Shown here: piece after piece, positions 16,087-24,901 of the stretch
How positions within the stretch are numbered: position 1 is the stretch's first letter
How the letters are laid out: every line of letters starts with the position of its first letter
DNA from: Paludibacter sp.
GTDB taxonomy: Bacteria > Bacteroidota > Bacteroidia > Bacteroidales > Paludibacteraceae
Length of the DNA stretch: 64,000 bases
Direction: 5' to 3'
Assembly: GCA_028710415.1 (NCBI GenBank)
Contig: JAQTUE010000012.1
Coordinates: 62,001-126,000 of the forward strand
Notes under the pieces: generated by a model
Databases searched by the model: none
The model's input: the letters and a program-made list of their open reading frames with translations, nothing else
Told to the model about the DNA's origin: nothing
Made by a program: the position numbers and the translations under genes

Positions 16087-17050
16087 GCGCACTCCCTGCA
16101 AAATTAAAATGATCAAACAGCGTCGGCCGATGAATACGCCGCGCCAAGTTGCCTTCATGAAAGGCGTGAAGCTTCGGAAGGATGAAGTTATCGATCGCAT
16201 TCGAACAAATTTCTACCAAGTGGGCTTTGCGCCCTACCCCGAGAGCTGCTTCAAGCATATTTCCGGATCCGGCGAATAGATCAAGAACCCATTGACCTTT
16301 TTCAGTAGCCTGAGCGACCATTTGCTGAAGCATGGCAACCGGCTTTGCAGTCGGGTATCCGCCGTAACGGGCAAGCTTCGGGCGTTCCAGAGCGAAGTCG
16401 AGGCGATAGCTTCCATCGTCGGTGCAGTCGCGGACTTTTCCGTCGGTGGAGAATGCCATGATGATCTCAGGCGGCATATCGTGCTGCGCCATATTGCAAA
16501 CCTTTCCGGTCGAGGTGAGCTTCATGTAGCTGCCGATATCGTTACATTGGGGTGACGTCTGATCAAACATACGGATATATCTCTGAGCTTGAGGGGCGGA
16601 GCTTTTGCCGCCTGCCATCATAAAATACACTTGACTGTTACTACTTCTCAACATCCCTTCGATCGCTTTAAGTATTTCGCCGAACTCCTCGGGATCGATG
16701 AGGTTGTAGTCGGCCATATTACGTTTAGGGTTGGACCCGCCGCCGCGTTGTCCACCGGTGCGATAAGGTACGTCGAGAAAGATGAGGTCATAGAAGATAT
16801 TCGCTTTCTTGATCTCAAAAACGTGTTTGCGGCTGTCAGCCTGCTCAACGATCGCTTCAATCTCCGCTCCGGCAAGAATATAACTCCCTTTGCCGGTACG
16901 GATGACGGTACCTTTTAGATTTTCATATACACGGGCACGGATTGAATGTTTTTTATATGCATCTCCGAACTCTCGATAGAGATCAGACATCGTGAATTGT
17001 TTATGATCCTCGATGTAATGCAAAATTTTGGAAGCAAGTGTCGTTTTCAT
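16079..17050 (-). CDS. Orphan adenine DNA methyltransferase, DVPY type
   Basis: A 323-residue protein. Residues about 5-60 look like a winged helix (SKILHYIEDHKQFTMSDLYREF). The catalytic motif IV is FLDVPY (93-96, instead of the usual DPPY). Motif X-like KP (236-237) and the AdoMet-binding motif I DLFAGSG (257-263) follow, i.e. beta-class order. No restriction enzyme gene is adjacent, so it is probably a modification or anti-restriction enzyme. ATG 17050 is used because the upstream gene stops at 17053. Target sequence unknown. Confidence 0.85.
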   Translation of the reverse strand: MKTTLASKILHYIEDHKQFTMSDLYREFGDAYKKHSIRARVYENLKGTVIRTGKGSYILAGAEIEAIVEQADSRKHVFEIKKANIFYDLIFLDVPYRTGGQRGGGSNPKRNMADYNLIDPEEFGEILKAIEGMLRSSNSQVYFMMAGGKSSAPQAQRYIRMFDQTSPQCNDIGSYMKLTSTGKVCNMAQHDMPPEIIMAFSTDGKVRDCTDDGSYRLDFALERPKLARYGGYPTAKPVAMLQQMVAQATEKGQWVLDLFAGSGNMLEAALGVGRKAHLVEICSNAIDNFILPKLHAFHEGNLARRIHRPTLFDHFNFAGSAHV

Positions 17051-17052
17051 AT

Positions 17053-17658
17053 TTATGCGCTTTTTAAGCAACCGCTTTGTACTTGTTGTTGGGCAATATA
17101 TTTCCCGAGGAACGAGAAAAAATCGAGTACATTCCCATTTACAAAATCGATTTCAACGATTTTTTGCTTGACGGTCTCCTTCGTATGTGCATCCGAGTAA
17201 CATACTTGATCTACGATTGCACCGACAGATACCATGACGAAGTTATTGCTGATATCGTATTCAAACGTATGCTCTACGCCAATCCCTTTTTCATCCAAGA
17301 AAGTTTCGAGCCACCCCCGAAACGGATCCGCATTGAAATTGATTTTTGCGCCCAATTCTTCGATAGAAATTTCAGGGGTATCAAACAATGATCCTCTCGT
17401 TCCAACATAAAGCGCTTTTCCATAGAGCTTTAACCCATCTGTGTAAAAACACGCTTGGTCTTCTTTAAACAACCCCTCTTCGTCGACTACTAATCGATCG
17501 CCGTTATTGCCGAACGAAGGACTGACTGTTTCAATCATGCTGCATCCAAGCAATGAATAAATATTTTTTAGCTCATTTTTCCCGCGTTCCACATTTACGG
17601 ATAATATGGTTTGCGTAAACGGATCGATCAAGATCGCCGAATAAGTAGACTTTGTCAT
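17053..17658 (-). CDS. DUF3846-like protein
   Basis: A 201-residue protein. The N-terminal half has the pattern AILIDPFTQTILSVNV ... GDRLVVDEEGLFK seen in DUF3846-type phage/plasmid proteins. AGAGGAG precedes ATG 17658. The C-terminal half is unrecognised. Biochemical role unknown. Confidence 0.7.
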   Translation of the reverse strand: MTKSTYSAILIDPFTQTILSVNVERGKNELKNIYSLLGCSMIETVSPSFGNNGDRLVVDEEGLFKEDQACFYTDGLKLYGKALYVGTRGSLFDTPEISIEELGAKINFNADPFRGWLETFLDEKGIGVEHTFEYDISNNFVMVSVGAIVDQVCYSDAHTKETVKQKIVEIDFVNGNVLDFFSFLGKYIAQQQVQSGCLKSA

Positions 17659-17672
17659 GTTTTCTCCTCTGC

Positions 17673-17975
17673 TCATAGGCTTCCGCCGATTGAATTGCGC
17701 AACCGTTGCAACGCCGGTACATCATTTTTTGGTGTACAGCTTGGATACACTCCGCTGCACCACGCTTCTCTCAATGCACTTCGCCAATGGTGACCCTGCG
17801 TTTTAACAAAGTTAGCAAGTGCCGCGCTGTACTCATATACAGTTCGTCCGATTGTTACGGCATCTTCTATTTCGATAGCTTCTTTGATCCCTATACGGTC
17901 CGTTTTGTTTTTGGCCTGATCTTCATTAGAAACAACGTACATCTCATCTCCGTCGATTAAATGTATTACTACCAT
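17673..17975 (-). CDS. Hypothetical 100-residue protein, first gene of operon
   Basis: ATG 17975 follows GAAGGAG. First gene of the leftward 18.0-12.4 kb operon. Contains WCSGVYPSC. No family recognised. Confidence 0.7.
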   Translation of the reverse strand: MVVIHLIDGDEMYVVSNEDQAKNKTDRIGIKEAIEIEDAVTIGRTVYEYSAALANFVKTQGHHWRSALREAWCSGVYPSCTPKNDVPALQRLRNSIGGSL

Positions 17976-18022
17976 TGTATTCACTCCTTCACTCAAAAAT
18001 AGATTTTTTTTATGATTTGAAA

Positions 18023-18051
18023 ATTTTACTACTTTATTTTTTATTTGTCAA
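18023..18051 (-). promoter_or_regulatory. Sigma70 promoter of leftward 18.0-12.4 kb operon
   Basis: Minus strand TTGACA (18046-18051), 17-bp spacer, TAAAAT (18023-18028). Divergent from the recA promoter, with a shared palindrome between them. Confidence 0.75.
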
Positions 18052-18060
18052 TATATTATT

Positions 18061-18076
18061 ACCTATTTGGATAGGT
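18061..18076. promoter_or_regulatory. Palindrome between divergent recA and 17975 promoters
   Basis: ACCTAT and ATAGGT form a perfect 6-bp inverted repeat around TTGG. It lies 5 bp from the recA -35 on one side and 9 bp from the leftward -35 on the other. This is a good position for a regulator controlling both promoters. It does not resemble the classical LexA box. Confidence 0.55.
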
Positions 18077-18081
18077 TTATA

Positions 18082-18110
18082 TTGACATTTATATTTTTTT
18101 ACATTAATAT
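18082..18110 (+). promoter_or_regulatory. Sigma70 promoter of recA
   Basis: TTGACA (18082-18087), 17-bp spacer, TAATAT (18105-18110), 33 nt before the recA start. Confidence 0.8.
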
Positions 18111-18143
18111 TGTGTCACTCAAAATCAGAAGGAGTCGACAAAC

Positions 18144-19184
18144 ATGGATGCAAATAAACTAAAGTCGCTTGATCTCGCGATGAAGCAAATCGATAAAACA
18201 TTTGGAAAAGGAACACTTATGCGTCTCGGTGATAAAGAGATTGAACCCATTAACGCGATCAGTACCGGTTCTCTCGGTTTGGATCTCGCACTTGGAATTG
18301 GGGGCGTTCCGGAAGGACGCGTTATCGAGATCTATGGACCAGAGAGTTCGGGAAAAACAACGCTTAGTCTTCAGATTACGGCAGAGTGCCAAAAGAACGG
18401 CGGCATTTGTGCGTTTATCGATGCGGAACATGCGCTTGATATCGGATATGCAAAAAATCTCGGGGTTGACGTAGAAAACCTCTTAGTATCTCAACCGGAT
18501 TACGGTGAGCAAGCCCTTGATATAGTTGAAACAATTGTGCGCAGCGGAGCGGTAGACCTCATCGTAGTGGATTCCGTTGCGGCGCTTACCCCTAAAGTGG
18601 AGCTTGAAGGGGAAATGACAGATCAGCAAGTGGGCGTACAAGCACGTTTAATGTCAAAAGCTCTTCGCAAACTCACGGGGATCCTTCATAAAATGAACTG
18701 CACCATCATCTTTATTAACCAGATCCGCATGAAGATCGGAACCATGGGGTATGGCTCTCCTGAAACAACAACGGGTGGGAACGCTCTTAAATTCTATGCA
18801 TCGGTCCGCATCGATATCCGTAAAGTAGCTACATTGAAAAATGGTGATGCTCAAATCGGTAACCGAGTTAAAGCAAAAGTTATCAAAAACAAAGTTGCCC
18901 CTCCATTCCGTCAGGCAGAATTTGATATTATGTTCGGCGAAGGAATCTCCAAAGAAGGAGAGCTTGTTGATTACGGCGTCAAACTGGATGTCATCGACAA
19001 AAGCGGCGCTTGGTTCAGCTACGAGGATGTAAAACTCGGGCAAGGACGTGAAAACGTCAAACAAAAATTTAAAGATGAACCAGAACTCGCCAAAGCAATT
19101 GAAGGCAAAATCAAAGCGGTCATGAGCGGATCGGAAATCATGGTTATGAGCGAAACGGAAGCTGCTGAAGCAGATGAACAATAG
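18144..19184 (+). CDS. recA: RecA recombinase
   Basis: A full-length 346-residue RecA. It polymerises on single-stranded DNA and drives ATP-dependent strand exchange. Visible signatures are GPESSGKTT (Walker A), [22 protein letters not shown] (Walker B region), the loop L2 region [19 protein letters not shown], and an acidic C-terminus ([10 protein letters not shown]). AGAAGGAG precedes the ATG. It is surrounded by hypothetical plasmid genes rather than chromosomal neighbours, so it is probably an element-borne copy. Expression from a consensus promoter may be controlled through the palindrome at 18061. Confidence 0.97.
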   Translation: MDANKLKSLDLAMKQIDKTFGKGTLMRLGDKEIEPINAISTGSLGLDLALGIGGVPEGRVIEIYGPESSGKTTLSLQITAECQKNGGICAFIDAEHALDIGYAKNLGVDVENLLVSQPDYGEQALDIVETIVRSGAVDLIVVDSVAALTPKVELEGEMTDQQVGVQARLMSKALRKLTGILHKMNCTIIFINQIRMKIGTMGYGSPETTTGGNALKFYASVRIDIRKVATLKNGDAQIGNRVKAKVIKNKVAPPFRQAEFDIMFGEGISKEGELVDYGVKLDVIDKSGAWFSYEDVKLGQGRENVKQKFKDEPELAKAIEGKIKAVMSGSEIMVMSETEAAEADEQ

Positions 19185-19196
19185 AAGGGGTTTAGC

Positions 19197-19340
19197 ATGA
19201 AAAACGGTGGTAAATTACCAGTGGGGAAACTTCCATGGCAAAAAAGTGAAATAATTGTTGTTGCCAGTCTTGCATTAATATTTTTGGGGACTATAGTATA
19301 TGCGCTTTCCCATATTGTTGCTTTGGGTGGATGGAAGTGA
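19197..19340 (+). CDS. Small single-span membrane protein
   Basis: A 47-residue ORF starting 12 nt after recA with AGAAGGGG upstream. Residues about 19-43 form one hydrophobic segment (IIVVASLALIFLGTIVYALS). It probably shares the recA transcript. Function unknown. Confidence 0.6.
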   Translation: MKNGGKLPVGKLPWQKSEIIVVASLALIFLGTIVYALSHIVALGGWK

Positions 19341-19386
19341 GAAAACTATTTTTTGGAGACCCATTAAATCAAAAAGGATCAAGTAG

Positions 19387-19731
19387 ATGCCCACGGTAAT
19401 CGAACTCGACCCATCTTTCCGAAAAAATGGAGTTTGGGATACTCACACCGCCCTAAAAACCGTGAATCATGCACACTATTCAGCGTATGATTCAGATCCA
19501 TCGTGTGATTTGATGATTATTGAAACAGGAGATGGCAAATTTTACATCGGTGAATCATTTGACGGTGATGGGCGGGGGCATCCAAAAGTTTTTAGTGAAA
19601 CATGTGAGAACGGCGTTGTAGAACTGTATGATTCACTCAAAGAGGCGCAAGACATAATTCTTTTAGTGCTTTCAGAACTGACGGGCAAGTCTTTCAACCG
19701 AAATTCAGCCTTAGATAGTCTGTTGGTTTAA
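19387..19731 (+). CDS. Hypothetical 114-residue protein
   Basis: A soluble acidic protein with a beta-rich centre (CDLMIIETGDGKFYIGESFDGD). AAAAGGATC lies about 8 nt upstream. Co-directional with recA. No family recognised. Confidence 0.7.
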   Translation: MPTVIELDPSFRKNGVWDTHTALKTVNHAHYSAYDSDPSCDLMIIETGDGKFYIGESFDGDGRGHPKVFSETCENGVVELYDSLKEAQDIILLVLSELTGKSFNRNSALDSLLV

Positions 19732-19750
19732 CCTAAAAAAGGAAATTCAG

Positions 19751-20002
19751 ATGGAGCAAGATCCAAAGCGAAAAATTCGAAGAAAAGACCTTATAAAAAA
19801 ATTATCCGAGATGCAGGACAATAAGGTCGTCAACGTCGATTACATGCAAATTATGATAGCTTTGACACCATACGTTTATGGTCGCTTTAATATTGACGAC
19901 AAAGACGAAAATATTATCTGGTTGACCGAAACAATACAGAACGTGGGATATGATGTCACTTATAACGATAAAGAGGAGTTGTTTTGCATCCAAAAGCACT
20001 AA
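19751..20002 (+). CDS. Hypothetical 83-residue protein
   Basis: AAAAAAGGAA precedes the ATG. Basic N-terminus (KRKIRRKDLIKK), acidic C-terminal half. It overlaps the start of the GNAT-like gene by 19 nt. Confidence 0.65.
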   Translation: MEQDPKRKIRRKDLIKKLSEMQDNKVVNVDYMQIMIALTPYVYGRFNIDDKDENIIWLTETIQNVGYDVTYNDKEELFCIQKH

Positions 20003-20436
20003 TTGAAAGTATAAACAACGCTCTAATGCATGAACCGATGTTTTTGGAATATTTTCAAGAATTCCATCATATCAACGGTCGGACCCATACTGAAGTTCAT
20101 AATGATTGTGACATTGAGGTCTTGGAAATTCGCGGTCAGGAATCGGATAGTGAATTGACAAGTTTTAAAATGTTAAGAGTATATATCCCAAACAATCATG
20201 AAGTCGTTATTCCAAATATTATAATGATGGGGAGAATGCGTAAAAAAGGGTTTGGTATGAAAATGATTGAAATCATATACAACTTATCGACCGAACATGG
20301 TTATCGCCTTTTTATTGATGAAATGGTGCCAAGCTTCTATAATAAGATGTTACGAAAAGGTGCCGTGCCAATAAACGACGAAGCCGTAGAAATTGTCGAA
20401 AACACACAATTGTTTTCAAATAGAGAAATTCAATAA
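19984..20436 (+). CDS. GNAT-like acetyltransferase, TTG start
   Basis: A 150-residue protein. RMRKKGFGMKMIEIIYNLS matches the acetyl-CoA-binding motif A (R/Q-x-x-G-x-G) of GNAT enzymes, followed by LFIDEMVPSFYNKMLRKGAVPI, typical of motif B. The TTG at 19984 is supported by GAGGAG 6 nt upstream and by the lack of a better ATG before the domain. The substrate is unknown; overlap with the preceding gene suggests a two-gene unit. Confidence 0.65.
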   Translation: MHPKALIESINNALMHEPMFLEYFQEFHHINGRTHTEVHNDCDIEVLEIRGQESDSELTSFKMLRVYIPNNHEVVIPNIIMMGRMRKKGFGMKMIEIIYNLSTEHGYRLFIDEMVPSFYNKMLRKGAVPINDEAVEIVENTQLFSNREIQ

Positions 20437-20490
20437 GATTAAACATGAGTATAACTGATCGCAAGCCTGTGCAAAGAAGGATATTTAGTT

Positions 20491-20880
20491 GTGAAGACTG
20501 ATTCCACGAAACCCATCAACATCCAATCGATTATCAATGATATGGTATTTGATCTTGGACTCAGCAGTGAAACACAGCTATGTGATGTCCTTGAAATCTC
20601 TCAAGGGGCGATATCGCAATGGAAAAAGCGAGGTTCTATTCCGGGCAAATACAAAAAGATTATTGATTCTATAGTAGAAAATAGACAAAAAGCGGCAGAA
20701 ATAATCACTTCTGTAAAAGTATCGACCTCAGAAGTTGGAAATGCCATGGGGATGAAAGGAGAAAATTCAATCTACAAATTTAGATCAAGAAACCCCTACC
20801 TCTATAAACTCATCGAAGATGGTCTTCGGTTGGAAAAAGTTTCCGGAATAAGCTACGCCAAAAAGATGAAGAAAAAGTAG
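20491..20880 (+). CDS. CI-like helix-turn-helix regulator
   Basis: A 129-residue protein with a GTG start after AAGGA. Residues about 25-60 (ETQLCDVLEISQGAISQWKKRGSIPGKY) form a helix-turn-helix like phage CI-type repressors. A second possible HTH (TSEVGNAMGMKGENSIYKFRSR) occupies the C-terminal part. It lacks a peptidase domain, so it would not be cleaved like LexA. It is the only obvious transcription regulator in the left half and could act on the palindromes at 1513, 10259 or 18061. Confidence 0.8.
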   Translation: MKTDSTKPINIQSIINDMVFDLGLSSETQLCDVLEISQGAISQWKKRGSIPGKYKKIIDSIVENRQKAAEIITSVKVSTSEVGNAMGMKGENSIYKFRSRNPYLYKLIEDGLRLEKVSGISYAKKMKKK

Positions 20881-20900
20881 GAGCACGCGCTCCCCTACTT
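20875..20900. terminator. Bidirectional terminator between convergent genes
   Basis: AAGTAGGAGC pairs with GCTCCCCTACTT (one 2-nt bulge) around ACGC. GTTTTGT follows on the plus strand and an A-rich stretch lies on the other side. It separates the HTH gene from the convergent secreted-protein gene. Confidence 0.7.
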
Positions 20901-21158
20901 GTTTTGTGATAGTAGCAGAGGTGCCGTTACATCAAGCTCTTTGCAAGAACGAAGCTCCTCGTAGGATTGAGCGGTGTTTACGCATGACTGCATTTTCTGA
21001 ATTAAGACCTGTCGTTGTTTAACCTTCTGCAAAACATCCAATTTATATTTGAAAAATTCAGGGTTAGCATTTGAAACGTGCGGTACATTCGCATGGGTAT
21101 ATCCGGTTACAGCTAACGCCAGCGCAAATGTCATTAATATCGCCAATAGTATTTTCAT
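20895..21158 (-). CDS. Small exported protein, C-EELRSC type
   Basis: An 87-residue protein with a signal peptide (MKILLAILMTFALALAVTGYTHA). The mature part contains FKYKLDVLQKVKQRQVLIQK followed by C(x)nEELRSC, where the two cysteines may form a disulfide. The same pattern occurs in the next gene, so these are paralogues. Periplasmic or secreted; function unknown. Confidence 0.7.
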   Translation of the reverse strand: MKILLAILMTFALALAVTGYTHANVPHVSNANPEFFKYKLDVLQKVKQRQVLIQKMQSCVNTAQSYEELRSCKELDVTAPLLLSQNK

Positions 21159-21167
21159 GACTAAAAA

Positions 21168-21611
21168 TTAATACTCAGGCGAAAAATTATTACTATTGCC
21201 AGATTGATTAACGGTTTGAGTGACCCCGTTATTCAACTGCATTGTGCTGGTGGTCCCCATTGGGCTCATTCTCCGTTCATCGCCGATACGATGAGGTTCG
21301 CATTGTTGTAACTCTTCACGGCTCGTTGCGCTTGCAATACAGTTTTGACGTATTTGGATACGCTGAAGCATCTGCGCTTTATGTTGTTGAAAATTCATCC
21401 CCTGATCCATCACACGATTATTCATCATCCCGGAACTGTTTTGCAGGTTGCGACGATATTCATTGATATTGATCGGCTGTGGTCGGGACGGTTGAACTTG
21501 CTGTACCTGTTGAATTTGCTGATCCTGATCGGAGCCATATTCCTCCGCCGAAACGACACTGGACAAAGAAAGCGCCGTCATGAGCGCAACAGACTTTAAT
21601 ACGTTTTTCAT
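21168..21611 (-). CDS. Exported Gln-rich protein, paralogue of neighbour
   Basis: A 147-residue protein with a signal peptide (MKNVLKSVALMTALSLSSVVSA). A Gln-rich segment follows, then FQQHKAQMLQRIQIRQNCIASATSREELQQC, which matches the repeat of the 20895 gene. The C-terminus is Asn/Gln/Ser-rich. Probably periplasmic; function unknown. Confidence 0.7.
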   Translation of the reverse strand: MKNVLKSVALMTALSLSSVVSAEEYGSDQDQQIQQVQQVQPSRPQPININEYRRNLQNSSGMMNNRVMDQGMNFQQHKAQMLQRIQIRQNCIASATSREELQQCEPHRIGDERRMSPMGTTSTMQLNNGVTQTVNQSGNSNNFSPEY

Positions 21612-21641
21612 CGTGAATCCTTTTTGGTAATTTTGATGTTG

Positions 21642-21953
21642 TTATTCTGCGATCTGCAGATCAAGATAACGGTATAAACCGACTTGTTCAAGGCACTGCA
21701 AAGACAGACCTGACTTGATGACATGGGTAACAATATTTTCCTTGTTTACATGACTGTAAATATACTCACGGATAAAATCGTTGATCGTCTCATAATTGCT
21801 TATATCGCCGATCCGTTGAAGCATCGATACGCCGGTTAAATTATCAATCGTCATCGCAATACTCATCAGAATTTTATGTGCTTCATTTTGTGGAAGTTCA
21901 CTGTAGGTATTGAGCGGCGGGATGGTGTATTTCAGCATCGAGCGTCTATTCAT
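21642..21953 (-). CDS. Hypothetical 103-residue protein
   Basis: A soluble helical protein in the same leftward run as the two exported proteins. GGAGT lies upstream of the ATG. No motif recognised. Confidence 0.65.
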   Translation of the reverse strand: MNRRSMLKYTIPPLNTYSELPQNEAHKILMSIAMTIDNLTGVSMLQRIGDISNYETINDFIREYIYSHVNKENIVTHVIKSGLSLQCLEQVGLYRYLDLQIAE

Positions 21954-22011
21954 AAATTTTTACTCCTTCCGACGGTAACCACATACTTAAACACCATATT
22001 TTGACCAATCT

Positions 22012-23475
22012 CTACACTCGTTCGTTTTGCGGATTTGCTTCAAGAAGCATTCGATCAAGTAACGAAAAGAGCTCAGAGCTGCTTTTTTCCATCTCGGTGA
22101 CATAAGAAAGTATGTTCCCTTTTGACTCAGCGGTCAGACAATCCTGTTTAATGATACATTCGGATGCTTTTTTGGCACTGTCATGCACCATGGCGTGATG
22201 CCGATCAATTGTTTTAAAAGATGGTGTTTGACCGAAAGAGGATGAACCTACCCCCGAGTGATACCATTTACCGAAACGGCACTCGGTGTGTCCGACAATC
22301 TTTTTCGATTTTTCCTGATCCATATTGACGATCGCCGAATAAACGGTATGCTTAAAAACAATATGATCAATCTTCGCCGTCATAATAAATAAAGCGTCAT
22401 TGATAAGTTTTGCCCAATGCCCTACTTTGCTTGAGGTTTGAGCAGCTTGACGCAGTACGACTTCAAAGTCGGTGATCCCTTTTTGGGCACCGGAAGCAAT
22501 ATCGGAGATTTTTTCCGCATTTTCGTTCACGGCTTCGGATTCTTGACGCAATGTTTGAACCGTAATGGATATCTCTTGCGTTGCTTTTTGTGTCCGTTCC
22601 GCAAGTTTGCGGACCTCATCGGCTACAACCGCAAACCCTCTTCCATGTTCCCCTGCTCTTGCCGCTTCGATTGCTGCATTCAACGCAAGCAGATTGGTTT
22701 GATCCGCAATGTCTTTAATAAGGTCGGCAACCGTTCCGATTTCACTTGTACGCTGGTTTAACGCGTGAATCGTATCTTGTGAACCGACAATCAGTTCAAT
22801 CAAATAATCAAGGTTATGAACAATTTGTTCGATCTCTCCGACACTGGCCGATGACTCTTCCGCCGATTGCATCGCAACCTCATTGATTGTATTTGCGTGA
22901 CCGGCACTGACTGTGATGTCGCCTTGAATCATTCCAAGCCCAACTGCAATACCGCCGCTGGCTTTATCGAAAGCATGAGAGAGCTCGCCCTTCATTTTTT
23001 CACGAAACGACTCCGCAATACTGACGGCGGCATTGCGAAACATTGTGCCTGCAACTTTAATCCCTCCGCGATAACCGGATGTAAATACGGTTCGGTCTTG
23101 ATTTCCCGCATCCGCTGAAATAATTGTTGCCTGTACATCGCGAAGGAACTGCTCCATCTGATCGAGTAGATCATTCAGCCCCCATGCGACGGATGAAAGA
23201 ATATGTTCATCGGGAATGGACGTAACACGATTTGATAAATCACCGCCGCCCGCTTTAACGAGAACGTCACGCATTTGGCTAATAACACTATCGTTTAAAA
23301 TCTTCGTGCATGCATCCCGATTCCCATCGGGGATAAGAAACCCTGCAGCAAGAAGCACAATGCCGATAGCGCCGGGTATATATAAACCGACAATCAGCAG
23401 ATACACCGATAAAGACAGAAGCGCGAACGCAAAAAGGATCTTTTGATTACTTTTGAAGACGGAGGACAAAGTCAT
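22012..23475 (-). CDS. Methyl-accepting chemotaxis protein with CZB domain
   Basis: A 487-residue chemoreceptor. Two adjacent hydrophobic segments (about 12-48) form a short membrane anchor without a periplasmic sensor. A HAMP/linker region and the conserved signalling tip [38 protein letters not shown] follow. The C-terminal part is a CZB zinc-binding domain (H ... [11 protein letters not shown] ... HHAMVH). CZB domains bind zinc and respond to oxidants such as hypochlorous acid. It overlaps the PAS gene by 29 nt, so the pair probably works like a split Aer-type receptor. Confidence 0.92.
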   Translation of the reverse strand: MTLSSVFKSNQKILFAFALLSLSVYLLIVGLYIPGAIGIVLLAAGFLIPDGNRDACTKILNDSVISQMRDVLVKAGGGDLSNRVTSIPDEHILSSVAWGLNDLLDQMEQFLRDVQATIISADAGNQDRTVFTSGYRGGIKVAGTMFRNAAVSIAESFREKMKGELSHAFDKASGGIAVGLGMIQGDITVSAGHANTINEVAMQSAEESSASVGEIEQIVHNLDYLIELIVGSQDTIHALNQRTSEIGTVADLIKDIADQTNLLALNAAIEAARAGEHGRGFAVVADEVRKLAERTQKATQEISITVQTLRQESEAVNENAEKISDIASGAQKGITDFEVVLRQAAQTSSKVGHWAKLINDALFIMTAKIDHIVFKHTVYSAIVNMDQEKSKKIVGHTECRFGKWYHSGVGSSSFGQTPSFKTIDRHHAMVHDSAKKASECIIKQDCLTAESKGNILSYVTEMEKSSSELFSLLDRMLLEANPQNERV

Positions 23476-23962
23476 GATAGGTTAATCCCTTTTCTGTGAG
23501 TATGGTGTTTAGTAGTTTTTCGGATGCGGTTACTTCGCCACGTTGTTCGGCTTCATGCAACTGCCTGTAAAGGTCAGGTATAACCCGTAGCGCTTGATCG
23601 CTCGGCCGACGTCTCACCGAATGATAGTCCTTGAAAATACCAGATTCATCGAATGTGCAGGTGACATTGGCAAAAACCCAATAATAAGACCCGTCTTTTG
23701 CAAGATTTTTTACATAGGCGAATATCTCTTCTTTTTTATTGATCGTTTCCCATAACAGCTTGAAAACTGCTTTTGGCATATCTGGATGACGCAGGATTGA
23801 ATGTGGTGATCCGATTAATTCAGATTCGTGATAACCGGAAATTTTGATGAAGTGTTTATTTCCGTAAGTAATGCGGCCGTTACGATCGGTTTTTGAAACG
23901 ATAAAATCATTTTCCTGCAACCGTATTTCGTTGGATGTTGGACGCGGCGACTGATGATGCAT
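23447..23962 (-). CDS. Aer-like PAS domain protein
   Basis: A 171-residue protein. PAS domain with the Aer signature: [21 protein letters not shown] and [19 protein letters not shown], typical of FAD-binding PAS domains that sense redox state. ATG 23962 follows AAAGGAGG. No membrane segment. It directly precedes and overlaps the chemoreceptor gene, so it likely passes a redox signal to that receptor. Confidence 0.9.
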   Translation of the reverse strand: MHHQSPRPTSNEIRLQENDFIVSKTDRNGRITYGNKHFIKISGYHESELIGSPHSILRHPDMPKAVFKLLWETINKKEEIFAYVKNLAKDGSYYWVFANVTCTFDESGIFKDYHSVRRRPSDQALRVIPDLYRQLHEAEQRGEVTASEKLLNTILTEKGLTYHDFVLRLQK

Positions 23963-23972
23963 TCTTCCTCCT

Positions 23973-24152
23973 TTATTCAATTGAATTGGTACGATCACTT
24001 CCACTTAGCCGATAGGGTCCAGATATTCCAAGAGTCGAAGGGACAAGTGTAATCGTGGCAAATACGGTGGTGTTTTTCCGTGGGTCAATAATCGCTACGA
24101 CCCCTTTTCGAGGAAAAGGAGCAACATTAGGGTTGGGTTCGGTTTTTTTCAT
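23973..24152 (-). CDS. Hypothetical 59-residue protein
   Basis: An ORF just upstream of the PAS gene, chosen at the second ATG. Pro/Thr/Val-rich (NTTVFATITLVPSTLGISGPY). No strong ribosome-binding site is seen, so it may be spurious, but it fills the gap and is co-directional. Confidence 0.35.
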   Translation of the reverse strand: MKKTEPNPNVAPFPRKGVVAIIDPRKNTTVFATITLVPSTLGISGPYRLSGSDRTNSIE

Positions 24153-24257
24153 ATCAGGTACTCTACAATAAAATGCACGTAAGAATAACAAAAAAAATAT
24201 AAAAGTATTTTTTTATTTATTTTTTGTATCATTTGATGAACAAAAAAAAGGAATAAA

Positions 24258-24797
24258 ATGGCTGGCGGTACATCCATGAAATCTTTTGCATCAGCTTATG
24301 CTCAGGCAAACGGTCTGCTTCCCAATTCATCACCGGCCAAGGGCGGACGCAATAAACATGGTGCTAAAAAAACCAACGTTGATGGGATCACTTTTCATTC
24401 AAGAACGGAAGCACGCTTTTACACCCGTCTAAACATGCTTTTAAAAGCGCGGCAGTTGGTCAAACTTGAGTTGCAGCCAAAGTTCATGCTGCAGGAGGAA
24501 TTTATTGATGGAATCGGTGAAAAACACAAGCCGATCTATTATGTAGCTGATTTCAAAGTGACGTTTCCAGATGGCAGAACAAAGGTTTATGATACCAAAG
24601 GAGATAAGACACCCGACTATGTCTTGAAAAAGAAAATGTTCATTTTCAGATATCGCGATGAGGTATTTGAAGAAGTTTTTTTTCCCGATGAACATCCAGT
24701 CGTTCCGGATCCATTACTACTCGATAAAATTCTTGAAATACGTTCTGCTGCCAAGCAACGTTCGACAGAGTGGGAAAACAAATACATTAAAAAATGA
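24258..24797 (+). CDS. DUF1064 family phage-type nuclease-like protein
   Basis: A 179-residue protein with the DUF1064 pattern: DGITFHSRTEARFYTRLNML, then LELQPKFMLQEEF, IYYVADFKVTFPDG and YDTKGDKTPDYVLKKKMF. The E, D and D-x-K residues recall the PD-(D/E)XK nuclease fold. Members are mostly phage-encoded and have been proposed to act as Holliday-junction-type nucleases. AAAAGGA precedes the ATG. A role with the local recA is possible. Confidence 0.88.
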   Translation: MAGGTSMKSFASAYAQANGLLPNSSPAKGGRNKHGAKKTNVDGITFHSRTEARFYTRLNMLLKARQLVKLELQPKFMLQEEFIDGIGEKHKPIYYVADFKVTFPDGRTKVYDTKGDKTPDYVLKKKMFIFRYRDEVFEEVFFPDEHPVVPDPLLLDKILEIRSAAKQRSTEWENKYIKK

Positions 24798-24807
24798 TCT
24801 TATTTTC

Positions 24808-24832
24808 AAGGAGGAATCAAATGATTACATAA
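24808..24832 (+). other. Strong ribosome-binding site with 3-codon ORF before HU gene
   Basis: AAGGAGG is followed 6 nt later by ATG ATT ACA TAA, a start-stop minimal ORF. A second short frame follows from 24835 to 24876. It lies in the 104-nt gap upstream of the HU gene. It could be a translated leader or a decayed gene start. Confidence 0.3.
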
Positions 24833-24901
24833 AAATGCGCATAGCATTTCCAAATCTTCAGCTATCATTTCAATAAATTTTACACCGAAAGGATTCATAT
24901 C

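Noticed and set aside
19337-19399. 20-codon GTG frame between the small membrane protein and the 19387 gene
   Set aside because: No ribosome-binding site and very short; overlaps the next start.
20444-20500. 18-codon ATG frame just before the HTH gene
   Set aside because: Its stop overlaps the GTG start region, which could mean coupling, but it has no ribosome-binding site and no other support.
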